64,000 bases of DNA from Phycisphaerales bacterium. Lineage in GTDB: Bacteria; Planctomycetota; Phycisphaerae; Sedimentisphaerales; Anaerobacaceae. Where the stretch lies: contig PLLP01000024.1 in NCBI GenBank assembly GCA_003141315.1, forward strand, positions 101,948 through 165,947, in the 5' to 3' direction. A model generated the notes under the pieces. That model was given only the letters and a program-made list of their open reading frames with translations. It was not told where the DNA came from and searched no databases. This document shows positions 9,963-18,302 of the stretch, in pieces. How positions within the stretch are numbered: the stretch's first letter is position 1; every line of letters starts with the position of its first letter. The position numbers were made by a program, and so were the translations under genes.

Positions 9963-12278
9963 ATGGGACAAAATATGGTTCAACAGCCTCAAATACAAGT
10001 ATCAGCACAAAAACCTGTCGGTCAGGCTGCTTACAGGGCTGCTGCGGATGTCTTAACTTTCAAAGACAGCCTTACTATGATAAGACAGCATATCTGGCTC
10101 ATTGTCATTTTGGCTGTTACGGGGTTTGTTGTTGGCGGCCTTTCATGGTTTTTGTTCCTGACGTGGGATCCTCAATATACCGCTACGGCTTATATCGAGG
10201 TTCTCTCGCCTGTCGAGAAAGATCCGATGAGAATTGGTCAGGAGATGACTAACAAGGACGTCCAGTATGTCTTCAGGACGAGCCTTGCATCACTCATCAC
10301 ACAGCAGGGAACACTCAATGACCTTCTCTCAAGAGATAAGATAAAACAAACAAAATGGTTCGCAGAACTGGGAGGCTCGACCAAAGGCGGGACTACAACC
10401 GGCAGGAGTATAGAAAATGGGCTTAAAGAGCTCCAGAAAGTTCTCAGGGCAAGCGTTGACAGGGACAGTGATTTTATCAGGGTATCGATGACTTGCGGCG
10501 ATACGAAGGAATCAGCACTGATTGCCAATGAAATGGTTGACCTGTTCCTCAAGTCCCGTGGTAATGTAGAGGAGACCAATATCAGGGACAAACGCAAGCT
10601 GCTTAATGACCAACGCGCTTCTGTTGAACGGGATTTATCTACTTATCAGACAACATTAAAAAATATCAGTATCACAACAGGTTTTAGCGACCTCGGGGAG
10701 CATTCCTATCAGGATGTTTTTACTCAGAGCCTTTCCTATCTCGAGCAGCAGAGCAATAGTCTTATGCTCGACATAGGAAATACTATGGCCATGATAAAAA
10801 CTTTTGAAAGACAGGCGACGGGGCCTATGGAGGATCAGACATCGAGATATGTCGAAGCCGACCCCATTGTGGTTATGCTTAACCAGCAGTCTATTTTACT
10901 GGAGTCGGAATTGGCAAGCGCTCTTACGAAATATGGCGAAAATCACAGGTATATTCGTCAGATTCAGGAAAGATTAGCTGAAATCAAAACCAAAAAACAG
11001 AACAGGACAACAGAAATCGGCGAGATAATCCGGCAGTCGAATCTCGGTGGGGGTAAGGATGCTCTCGATAATATGAAAGAAAAACTTGCTCAACTTCAGG
11101 CTGCCAAGAAAACAGCCGAGGAGCAAAAAGCAGCCGTTGATTTCGCAAAGGCTCAATATGAAGAGACTACAACCAAGAGGGATGAGGCTCAAGTCAGGTT
11201 GGCCGAACTTAAAGCCTCCATTGATAAGTATGATATTGCTCTTAATAGCCCGGACACTCCAAAGGTCAAAATTGCTGCAATCGCTGTTGAACCATTGGAT
11301 GTAAGTTTCCCGCGATGGGAGTATTTCTTCCCGATTGGCGCTATCCTCGGCCTTCTGTTTGGTTCAGCCCTGGCTTTCGCAATCGAATGGTTAAACAACC
11401 TTGTCAGAACCGCAAGAGATGTCGCCAAATTCCTGCGAATTCCTCTACTCGGCATTATTCCTGATGCTCGCGAAGACAACCAGCTTGGTGAAATTGACCC
11501 CTCTCTGGCCCTGATTAAAGCGCCATATTCCCTTGTCGGCGAATCCTATAGAAACCTCAGGTCTAATATGAAATTGCATATTTCAAGCACCTCGAAGTCG
11601 CTTCTCGTTACAAGTCCCTCTGCGGGCGAAGGCAAAACTTCCGTTGCCGTTAATCTTGCTGCCAGCCTTGCCGCCCAGGGCGCAAAAATACTTATCATTG
11701 ACGCGAATTTCTGGAAGCCTAAATTGAGTTCGCTTTTCCCGAATCCCAACCATCAGCTCCCCTCTGTTAACAAGCAGGCTAATGGCTCCGAGGAAAACGG
11801 CGAAGCTGTCGAATACGTAGAGCTTGGTTTAAGCACCGTCCTCGCCGGCCTTTGCGGCTATCACGAGGTCATCAGGCCGACAGGGGCGACTAATTGTTCC
11901 AGTTGCGACCTCGTTGATTCCGGTATCCTTGCGCCTAATCCCGCCGAGCTTCTCGGCAGTCAACAGATGGCACAGTTTATTAAGCACCAGACTGAAAAAT
12001 ACGATTATGTTATTATCGACGGCCCGCCGGCTTTGATTGTCGGTGATGTCAAGCTGCTTGCCAGAATTGTCGATGGCACTATCCTCGTTTTCAACGCCAG
12101 TTCCACCCAGCGGGGAACCGCTGAGAGGGTTATCAGCGAACTTCGTCAGGTTAATGCGAATATTCTCGGTTGTGTCCTCTTTGGTGTGCACTCTTTCAAG
12201 GGCGGTTATTTCAAAGAGCAGTTCAAGGCTTATCAGGAATATCAAAAAGTCCAGTTCCCAAAACCCGCTGTCAGTTAG
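9963..12278 (+). CDS. Wzz/Wzc-type polysaccharide chain-length and BY-kinase-like protein
   Basis: 771 residues. The N-terminal part has a Wzz-type membrane helix (about residues 43-63), a long periplasmic coiled-coil region (residues ~120-430) and a second membrane helix near 455-475. The C-terminal ~230 residues form a P-loop domain: Walker A SAGEGKTS with Lys558, Walker B VIIDGPP, and a Tyr-containing tail. The Walker A' strand reads LIIDANFWKP where tyrosine kinases normally have a second Asp and an Arg, so kinase activity may be altered. ATG at 9963 has little upstream Shine-Dalgarno; ATG at 9975 lies 6 nt after GGGA and is a good alternative. It should control polymer length and gate the SLBB export channel. 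Confidence 0.88.
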   Translation: MGQNMVQQPQIQVSAQKPVGQAAYRAAADVLTFKDSLTMIRQHIWLIVILAVTGFVVGGLSWFLFLTWDPQYTATAYIEVLSPVEKDPMRIGQEMTNKDVQYVFRTSLASLITQQGTLNDLLSRDKIKQTKWFAELGGSTKGGTTTGRSIENGLKELQKVLRASVDRDSDFIRVSMTCGDTKESALIANEMVDLFLKSRGNVEETNIRDKRKLLNDQRASVERDLSTYQTTLKNISITTGFSDLGEHSYQDVFTQSLSYLEQQSNSLMLDIGNTMAMIKTFERQATGPMEDQTSRYVEADPIVVMLNQQSILLESELASALTKYGENHRYIRQIQERLAEIKTKKQNRTTEIGEIIRQSNLGGGKDALDNMKEKLAQLQAAKKTAEEQKAAVDFAKAQYEETTTKRDEAQVRLAELKASIDKYDIALNSPDTPKVKIAAIAVEPLDVSFPRWEYFFPIGAILGLLFGSALAFAIEWLNNLVRTARDVAKFLRIPLLGIIPDAREDNQLGEIDPSLALIKAPYSLVGESYRNLRSNMKLHISSTSKSLLVTSPSAGEGKTSVAVNLAASLAAQGAKILIIDANFWKPKLSSLFPNPNHQLPSVNKQANGSEENGEAVEYVELGLSTVLAGLCGYHEVIRPTGATNCSSCDLVDSGILAPNPAELLGSQQMAQFIKHQTEKYDYVIIDGPPALIVGDVKLLARIVDGTILVFNASSTQRGTAERVISELRQVNANILGCVLFGVHSFKGGYFKEQFKAYQEYQKVQFPKPAVS

Positions 12279-12327
12279 GATGCTGATGCGGTTGCTTTCT
12301 TAAATTATTTGACTTCAGGAGTTTTTG

Positions 12328-13266
12328 ATGCAAAGGTTTCTGGTCACCGGCGGAGCCGGTTTCATCGGTTCCAATATCTGCAAAAAACTTGTCCGGCAGA
12401 ATTGCTTCGTTCGCGTTGTCGATAATCTTCTTACCGGAAAAAAAGACAATCTGGCGCCTATCCTCGATAAAATCGAGTTTATCCAGGCTGATATCGGTGA
12501 TGAGGATGTTGCCCGCAGCGCCACCAAAGGTATTGATGTCGTGCTTCATCAGGCTGCTTTGCCCTCTGTTCCGAAAAGCGTCGATAATCCTGCCGCTACT
12601 CACAAGCATTGTGTCGATGCGACGTTTATGGTGCTGCTCGCTGCCCGTGATTCGAAAGTAAAACGTGTCGTTTATGCCGGCAGCTCATCTGCTTACGGCG
12701 ACACCCCGACTTCGCCAAAGATTGAAACTATCAGACCCGAACCTCTTTCTCCTTATGCCGTTGCCAAACTTGTCGGCGAATATTATTGTTCTGTTTTTTA
12801 TTCCGTTTTCGGCCTCGAAACCGTTTCTCTGCGGTATTTTAATGTCTTCGGCCCGAACCAGGACCCGACCAGCCAGTATGCTGCCGCCATCCCCGCCTTT
12901 GTCACCTCTATTCTTAAGGGTCAGCCGCCGACCATTTACGGCGACGGCGAGCAGAGCAGGGATTTTACCTACGTCGATAATGTTGTTGATGCTAATCTTC
13001 TCGCCGCCGGCGCAAAAAAAACGACTGGCGAGGTTGTAAATATCGCTTGTGGAAAGGCCGTCACCGTTAACGAGATTATCCGTATGATTAACAGTATTAC
13101 CGGCAAAAGTGTGAAACCCGAATATGCTCCTGCTCGTCCCGGCGATGTAAAACACTCTCTCGCGGATATTACCGCCGCCAAAAAACTCATCAATTATCAG
13201 CCGAAAGTCTCTTTCGAGCAGGGCCTCAAAATCGCCATCGACTGGTACAAAAATAATCTGCTATAA
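12328..13266 (+). CDS. NAD-dependent epimerase/dehydratase (UDP-sugar 4-epimerase type)
   Basis: 312-residue extended short-chain dehydrogenase. The start is ATG 12328, 6 nt after AGGAG (12317-12321), rather than the TTG just before it. The N-terminus has the NAD-binding motif TGGAGFIGS, the catalytic Ser region GSSSAYGD and Y-x3-K in SPYAVAKLVGEYY. Sequence style resembles WbpP/UDP-N-acetylglucosamine 4-epimerases (LRYFNVFGPNQDP, YGDGEQSRDFTYV). It ends the exopolysaccharide gene run and probably supplies a nucleotide-sugar precursor; the exact substrate cannot be told from sequence alone. Confidence 0.9.
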   Translation: MQRFLVTGGAGFIGSNICKKLVRQNCFVRVVDNLLTGKKDNLAPILDKIEFIQADIGDEDVARSATKGIDVVLHQAALPSVPKSVDNPAATHKHCVDATFMVLLAARDSKVKRVVYAGSSSAYGDTPTSPKIETIRPEPLSPYAVAKLVGEYYCSVFYSVFGLETVSLRYFNVFGPNQDPTSQYAAAIPAFVTSILKGQPPTIYGDGEQSRDFTYVDNVVDANLLAAGAKKTTGEVVNIACGKAVTVNEIIRMINSITGKSVKPEYAPARPGDVKHSLADITAAKKLINYQPKVSFEQGLKIAIDWYKNNLL

Positions 13267-13292
13267 ATTTCTTTTGTCCCGATTCGCAGTTT

Positions 13293-13697
13293 TTATTTCG
13301 ATTGTTCTTTAAGTTTCAGGGCGTCCTGAATAAGCTGGTCTCTGTTGACTTCTTTTTTCGGCTCAAGCTTAAATTCCCATTCGTATTTATCCACCTTCTT
13401 TTCCGTTGGCAGAATCTGTGCGAAAAAATCAAACGGGAAATGGTCATACCACGGTGCCTTTAGCTGCCGATGCGTCTTCAGCGTCTCGTAGCCTTCCTTG
13501 CTGATTCGGACGTTATAATCGCCGTACCAGTTAAAGTTGACCGTCACAGGCGATACGCCGATTTCCTCATCGTTTAGTTCAACCACCGCCGCTGTCGGCT
13601 CTGTCTTTATCGTTAGTTGCCTTTCAAGGCATCCGCTCGAAATCAAACAAGCCAATACCGCTATTGTGTATAAGCAAAATCGAATTTGGCGTTTCAT
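13293..13697 (-). CDS. PEGA-domain lipoprotein
   Basis: 134 residues from ATG at 13697, preceded by AAAGGA with an 8-nt spacer; an upstream in-frame ATG at 13742 lacks this and would hide the signal peptide. MKRQIRFCL... leads to a lipobox ISSGC. A PEGA domain follows (TEPTAAVVELNDEEIGVSPV...VRISKEGYE), a short beta domain found in surface or peptidoglycan-near proteins. The C-terminus is charged. Function unknown; probably an envelope lipoprotein. It is convergent to the epimerase gene with 26 nt between stops. Confidence 0.8.
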   Translation of the reverse strand: MKRQIRFCLYTIAVLACLISSGCLERQLTIKTEPTAAVVELNDEEIGVSPVTVNFNWYGDYNVRISKEGYETLKTHRQLKAPWYDHFPFDFFAQILPTEKKVDKYEWEFKLEPKKEVNRDQLIQDALKLKEQSK

Positions 13698-13872
13698 ATT
13701 TTTAGTCCTTTCACTTCCGCTGGTATTATAATCAGATTCCATCAGAATTAAAGCACATTTTTTCTAAACCCTATCCCCTACTTGTCCGCCGAAGCATTTT
13801 TGTCCTCCGTAATTTTAACTAATAAGGAAGCGAAGGCGGAAACCCTATACCCTAAACCCTATCCCCTGGTTA

Positions 13873-13904
13873 TTGACATCCACTCCATAACCCTGTAATC
13901 TAAT
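13873..13904 (+). promoter_or_regulatory. Possible promoter for pheT
   Basis: TTGACA at 13873-13878 and TCTAAT at 13899-13904 lie about 45 nt before the pheT ATG. The 20-nt spacer is long, so this is weak. The same upstream region carries two copies of aaaccctatcccct (about 13767 and 13855). Confidence 0.3.
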
Positions 13905-13949
13905 GTTCCGTAATCTTGTTTGTTTCAGGTTATTTTTGGTGTGAAATTT

Positions 13950-15965
13950 ATGAAGATTTCCTTAAATTGGCTGGGCGACTATGTCAAAATCGACAAACCC
14001 GCAGACCAGGTTGCTGAAATTTTAAGCAATCTGGGCTTTCCCAATGAAGGCATCGAATATCTCGATGGCGATACCGTTATCGATTTGGAGATTACCAGTA
14101 ATCGCGGCGATTGTCTCGGCCATATCGGTGTCGCAAGGGAACTGGCCGCCGCTACCGGCGCCGAATTAAAACTGCCCGCCGTTGAACTCATCGAGTCGCA
14201 AAAAAATGCCGCAGACCTCGTCGGCGTTGAAATCTTTGCCCCGAATCTTTGCGGCAGATACATCGCACGCGTCATCGAAGGTGTCAAGGTCGGCCCATCG
14301 CCGGATTGGATGGTCAAAAGGCTCGAAGCGGTCGGCCTGCGAAGCATCAACAACGTTGTCGATGCCACAAATTATGCAATGATGGAGACGGGCCAGCCGC
14401 CGCACGCATTCGATTACGATAAAATCGCAGACCATAAAATCATCGTCCGCACCGCAAAGCCTGGCGAGACCCTCGTCAGCATCGACGGCACACGTTGCGA
14501 GCTGACCGCCGATTATCTTGTAATTGCCGACCCCAGGGGCCCCGTTGCCATTGCAGGCGTTATGGGCGGCCTTAATACCGAGGTTGGCAATTCCACAACG
14601 CGAATCCTTCTCGAAGAAGCCCATTTTGCCCCGCTATCTGTCAGAACTACATCGCGAAGGCTGAGCCTGCCTTCGGAGGCTTCTTATCGCTTCGAGAGGA
14701 TTGTGGATATAAATAATGTAGATTGGGCATCGAAAAGAACCGCCCAGCTTATTATCCAGACTTCCGGCGGACATATCGCGAAAGGCGCCGTTGACGTCTT
14801 CCCGAAAAAACCCGCCGTAAAAGAGGTGTCCTTAAGATTGCAAAGACTCAAAAAGCTCCTCGGTATCGACGTTCCCGCTGCCGACGTTCTGCGGATTCTT
14901 TCTGCTCTCCGGTTTCAGCCGAGACAGCAGCAGGGCGACAGTATCCTTTGCACAGTTCCATCCTGGCGAAGCGACATCTACAGGGAAGCCGACCTGATTG
15001 AGGAGGTCGCACGGGTCTATGGATATAACAAAGTGCCGACCGAAAAGAAAATCAGCATAGAGGTAAAAGCTACCGACAATCGCCAGAAAATTACAAATCT
15101 TATACGGGCATACCTTAACGGCTGCGGCTTATTTGAGACTATTACGGTAAGCTTTGTCGATAGTTCCACTGCCGGCCTATTCGGAGATATTTCCGGTGAT
15201 TCTCATTTGTCCGTCAGCGAAAATCTTCGACCGGGCCAGAATCTGCTGCGTCAGACGCTTTTAGGCTCACTGCTTGAGGTTTTGAAAACGAACCTGAATG
15301 TGAAGAATCGGCCCTGCAGAATTTACGAGATTGCTGACACTTTTCTTCCTGCAAAGCAGGGGAGCCTGCCGGATGAAAAAACAAAACTCACAATCGTTTA
15401 TGATGGCCCATTTCGGGAATTGAAGGGCGTAATAGAAAGTCTTGTAAAATCTCTTAACAGCAGTCTGAAAACAGAATTTCTGCCGCAAAATCTCGTCTGG
15501 GCTTATGCCTCTGCCTCTGTTATGGCCGGTGAGGTAGAAGTTGGGCTTACGGGTATTATCTCAAAGAAACTGATGGAAAAATTTGATTTTCCCCAGACGG
15601 AAATCTGTGCGGCTGAACTCGACCTCGAAAAACTTTTCAATCTTTACAGCCGAACAGCAAAATATCAGCCCGTTTCCCGGTTTCCTGCCGTCGAACGGGA
15701 TTTGTCGATAATCGTTGACGAAAATATACAGTGGTCAAAAATCGAGGATTCCGTCTGCAAAAAGGCTCCTGCCCAGCTTGAAACTGTTCGTTTCGTTGAG
15801 GTTTATCGCGGCAAAAACATCCCGCAGGGCAAAAAGAGTATTATGCTTTCGCTCCTCTTCAGGGATGATGATGGCACACTCACCCACGATACGGTTGACC
15901 GCTTCCAGGCAGATATTGTCGGTGAATTAAGCAGGGCGGTCGGCGCACAACTGCGAACCGCCTGA
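13950..15965 (+). CDS. pheT: Phenylalanine--tRNA ligase beta subunit, short form
   Basis: 671 residues from ATG 13950 (MKISLNWLGDYV, the family N-terminus). It forms the alpha2-beta2 enzyme that charges tRNA-Phe. Visible parts are the B1 start, B3/B4 editing region (VVDATNYAMMETGQPPHAFD), B5 (residues ~295-370, VPSWRSDIYREADLIEEVARVYGY) and the C-terminal anticodon-binding FDX-ACB domain (VSRFPAVERDLSIIV). Typical bacterial PheT is about 790-800 residues and carries an OB-fold tRNA-binding domain near residues 40-150. Here the chain passes from GFPNEGIEYLDGD directly to VIDLEITSNRGDCLG, so that domain is absent. pheS is not adjacent. The reading frame is intact, so this is a short architecture and not a broken gene. 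Confidence 0.95.
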   Translation: MKISLNWLGDYVKIDKPADQVAEILSNLGFPNEGIEYLDGDTVIDLEITSNRGDCLGHIGVARELAAATGAELKLPAVELIESQKNAADLVGVEIFAPNLCGRYIARVIEGVKVGPSPDWMVKRLEAVGLRSINNVVDATNYAMMETGQPPHAFDYDKIADHKIIVRTAKPGETLVSIDGTRCELTADYLVIADPRGPVAIAGVMGGLNTEVGNSTTRILLEEAHFAPLSVRTTSRRLSLPSEASYRFERIVDINNVDWASKRTAQLIIQTSGGHIAKGAVDVFPKKPAVKEVSLRLQRLKKLLGIDVPAADVLRILSALRFQPRQQQGDSILCTVPSWRSDIYREADLIEEVARVYGYNKVPTEKKISIEVKATDNRQKITNLIRAYLNGCGLFETITVSFVDSSTAGLFGDISGDSHLSVSENLRPGQNLLRQTLLGSLLEVLKTNLNVKNRPCRIYEIADTFLPAKQGSLPDEKTKLTIVYDGPFRELKGVIESLVKSLNSSLKTEFLPQNLVWAYASASVMAGEVEVGLTGIISKKLMEKFDFPQTEICAAELDLEKLFNLYSRTAKYQPVSRFPAVERDLSIIVDENIQWSKIEDSVCKKAPAQLETVRFVEVYRGKNIPQGKKSIMLSLLFRDDDGTLTHDTVDRFQADIVGELSRAVGAQLRTA

Positions 15966-16092
15966 AATTAAAAAGATATAAACCACGAAGGTCAGAAGAC
16001 ACACGAAGAGAAGAATGATAAAAAGGCAGTTAGGCGAAAAATAAGATTTCCGGGCAAAGAAACCGCATTTTAGATGAATAGGAAACCTAAGT

Positions 16093-16109
16093 TCCGCATC
16101 TTATGCGGA
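16093..16109. repeat. Perfect hairpin upstream of the HNH gene
   Basis: Inverted repeat tccgcat-ctt-atgcgga with a 7-bp stem and 3-nt loop, 44 nt before the HNH-like ATG. No T run follows, so a terminator is unlikely. Confidence 0.5.
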
Positions 16110-16152
16110 TCAATCTAATTATTGTTGGGCTAAATAAGAAAGGAAAAGGCAC

Positions 16153-16498
16153 ATGCCAAAGATGACTCCTGGATATGCCAAAAACACGATGCGGCGTACA
16201 TTACAGGCAGTTGTAGATACCGAACCTACCAATAAAGAGATTTCTATCTTATGGGAGTATTTTGGTTCAGCCTGTGCCTATTGTGGGCTGCCGTTAAAAA
16301 AAGAAAATCGCGAAGGACACATAGACCATCTTGTTTCCACAACAAAAAACGGTGTAAATCATATTTCCAATAGAGTCTTAATCTTGTTCAATCTGCAATG
16401 GCGACGAAAAAGGAGAAAGTCCTTGGCTTGAGTTTTTGACGCGCAAAGTAAAAGATACGTCATTGTTTGAATCCCGGAAAAAAAGAATCGAAAAATAG
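16153..16498 (+). pseudogene. HNH endonuclease, split by a +1 frameshift
   Basis: ATG 16153 follows AGGAAAAGG. Frame one gives CAYCGLPL, then GHIDHLVS, the first zinc pair and the HNH-like core. It then runs into SNRVL and a run-on (stop at 16429-16431) that does not fit the family. In the frame one base forward, from about 16382, the sequence continues CSICNGDEKGEK and PWLEFLTRKV and ends at TAG 16496-16498, exactly the second zinc CxxC and tail expected of small HNH nucleases. One extra base within 16378-16384 explains this. It is either a pseudogene, a sequencing error, or less likely programmed frameshifting. Length when repaired is about 114 residues. Confidence 0.8.
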
Positions 16499-16618
16499 AT
16501 TTCACTAACGTCCCCCTCCAACAGAAATATTATTAATCATGGATTACTCGAACAAGTAACCAATTTAACGCTAGCGGGACGCAAACGGCTGTTTTTAAGG
16601 GTTCTTTACTCAAGAGGC

Positions 16619-16648
16619 TTGACAATAATCGCATCAAGGGATTATATT
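16619..16648 (+). promoter_or_regulatory. Promoter of the tRNA-Arg gene
   Basis: TTGACA at 16619-16624, an 18-nt spacer and TATATT at 16643-16648, 20 nt before the first base of the tRNA. Confidence 0.6.
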
Positions 16649-16668
16649 ACAACAACTTAGATTTTGAA

Positions 16669-16742
16669 GCGCCCGTAGCTCAGCTGGATAGAGCAACGGA
16701 TTTCTAATCCGTAGGTCAGAGGTTCGAATCCCCTCGGGCGTA
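16669..16742 (+). tRNA. tRNA-Arg (anticodon TCT)
   Basis: Cloverleaf: acceptor GCGCCCG with CGGGCGT, D stem GCTC/GAGC, anticodon stem ACGGA/TCCGT with loop TTTCTAA (anticodon 16703-16705), T loop TTCGAAT. The T stem AGAGG/CCCCT has one A-C mismatch. CCA is not encoded. It reads AGA (and AGG by wobble). The 3' half from 16695 is repeated at 24616, showing that this gene is an integration site. Confidence 0.93.
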
Positions 16743-16866
16743 TTTTGTAACATCCTGCTACTTAGGCAGTTACGGTAATCGGACATTTTTCACTGTCAGC
16801 AGAAACAGGGGTGCGCAGCAAATGCGCAACAAAATCAGGATTAAGAGTCTGCGAAGAAACCTCTCG
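16695..16866. repeat. Direct repeat copy 1 (att-like, tRNA 3' half plus integrase end)
   Basis: Matches 24616-24787 over about 172 bp with roughly eight mismatches and no gaps. It starts inside the tRNA just before the anticodon stem and ends within the integrase C-terminal codons. Confidence 0.85.
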
Positions 16867-17013
16867 TGCTCGATCTAACAAATCATGCGAAATTGCCACA
16901 TAGAACTTGTGCGTTGTTTCAAAACTCGAGTGGCCAGCCAGAGCCATTTCCGCTGACGTCAGATAATTCTCCATCAAAACCCGTGAAAAAACACGCTCGC
17001 CTGCGGTCGTCAT
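16762..17013 (-). pseudogene. Tyrosine recombinase (integrase) C-terminal remnant fused to an excisionase-like start
   Basis: 83 codons on the minus strand. The segment LAGHSSFETTHKFYVAI followed by a helix matches the end of phage/ICE tyrosine recombinases around the catalytic His/Tyr (GH-x-S, then a Y about nine residues on). The preceding MENYLTSAEMA looks like the N-terminus of a MerR/HTH_17 excisionase, the gene that often precedes int, so a deletion seems to have joined the xis start to the int end. The Arg-x-x-Arg catalytic part is missing, so it cannot be active. Its 3' end abuts the tRNA, as in tRNA-targeting elements. Confidence 0.7.
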
Positions 17014-17124
17014 TCGTTAGTTTTACAGAGATTTTACCCTCAATCCTCGAAGAAACTCTATAAAAGTATCCACTAATAGGAGAGAGTAATCACGTGGGAA
17101 AAGGGGGCTTTTCCCTAAAACCTG

Positions 17125-17152
17125 TTGACTTAGATTGTATTATGGATATAAT
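17125..17152 (+). promoter_or_regulatory. Promoter of the WYL regulator
   Basis: TTGACT at 17125-17130, 16-nt spacer, TATAAT at 17147-17152, 36 nt before the ATG at 17189. A near-consensus sigma-70 promoter. Confidence 0.65.
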
Positions 17153-17188
17153 TTACTATGGATACCGATTTTATAGCAAAGGTATATT

Positions 17189-18169
17189 ATGAATACTATT
17201 AGGGTCAGCAGAATAATACAAATCCTTAGGACATTACAATCGGTACAACGATATAAGGCTGATGACCTGGCGAAGTTCCTTAAGACAAGCAGGAGAACAA
17301 TTTTTCGAGACTTGAAAATCCTGCAAAAATCAGGTATTCCCTGCCATTTCGATCGGGAAAATTGTTGTTATACTTTAGATCCGCAATTCTGCTTGTCAGC
17401 ATCAGAACTAAGCGAACAAGAAGCGCTGGGCTTGCTCTTACTTGTCTACAAAGCACAAGAAAATGTCCACTTCCCATTGAAAGATTCAGCAGTCAAAGCA
17501 GCAATAAAAATCGAAACCAATCTTCCAGGCAGGACAAAACGTTATTGTAACGCAGCCCTCCGGCATATTTCCATAAAGCCCAGCAACCAGGAAAGATTTG
17601 ATTCGCTCAATCTGATATTCCCCAAACTTCTGACAGCAATCTTGCGAAAACAAATTGTAACAGTTAATTATTATCTGCCGTGTGAGCATAAATACATAGT
17701 AACCGACTTAAGTCCTTATCATCTTATGTATAATGACCAAACATGGTATGTGCTGGGTATGTCCAGTTATCATAAAGGTATCAGCAGTTTTAGGCTTAAA
17801 CATATCAAAGAGTTAAAAATATTAGACAAATGTTTTGTTGAGGATAAAAATTTTAATGTGTCTGATTATCTCGGACGGGCATGGTCAATGATGCCTGAAG
17901 GAAGATTATATAATGTCAAGCTCAGATTTTTGCCGGAAGTTGCTTTTAGCGTGGCTGAAACCCAATGGCACAGCACACAAACAGTTACGTTTGAAGAAGA
18001 TGGTTCCGCAATAGTTGAGTTCCGTGTTGATGGGCTTAATGAGATAATCTGGTGGATTCTTGGTTATGGTGACCAAGTACAGGTTCTTACACCAAGGGTT
18101 TTAAGGCAGAGAATACTTGAAATTGCCAAAAATACTGTCCAAAAGAATGAAAAATCATTAGTTCCTTGA
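17189..18169 (+). CDS. WYL-domain transcriptional regulator (YafY/PafC type)
   Basis: 326 residues; ATG preceded by AAAGG with a 6-nt spacer. Residues ~5-60 form an HTH (VSRIIQILRTLQS...KTSRRTIFRDLKILQKSG), matching the HTH_11/DeoR type. Residues ~140-220 form a WYL-like domain (VNYYLPCEHKYIVTDLSPYHLMYNDQTWYVLG...FRLKHIKEL), followed by a C-terminal extension (WCX-like). WYL proteins sense ligands, often nucleic acids or nucleotides, and are common regulators in mobile elements and defence islands. It has its own strong promoter and lies at the left end of the island, so it may control the element or its cargo. Confidence 0.88.
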   Translation: MNTIRVSRIIQILRTLQSVQRYKADDLAKFLKTSRRTIFRDLKILQKSGIPCHFDRENCCYTLDPQFCLSASELSEQEALGLLLLVYKAQENVHFPLKDSAVKAAIKIETNLPGRTKRYCNAALRHISIKPSNQERFDSLNLIFPKLLTAILRKQIVTVNYYLPCEHKYIVTDLSPYHLMYNDQTWYVLGMSSYHKGISSFRLKHIKELKILDKCFVEDKNFNVSDYLGRAWSMMPEGRLYNVKLRFLPEVAFSVAETQWHSTQTVTFEEDGSAIVEFRVDGLNEIIWWILGYGDQVQVLTPRVLRQRILEIAKNTVQKNEKSLVP

Positions 18170-18302
18170 ATGGTTCCGGATATTTTATAATAAAGTGATG
18201 GTTTTTCGAGAATTAAATAATAACCTTCCATAGACAGCGGTTACTCTGTTATTCTCGCTATTATGCCAACAATTTTAGATATGGCTTCGGAGCAGGTACT
18301 GA

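Noticed and set aside
16669-16742. Possibility that the tRNA-Arg is a pseudogene because of an A-C mismatch in its T stem
   Set aside because: All other stems pair, the promoter is near-consensus and this copy keeps both halves; one mismatch is tolerable or a sequence error.
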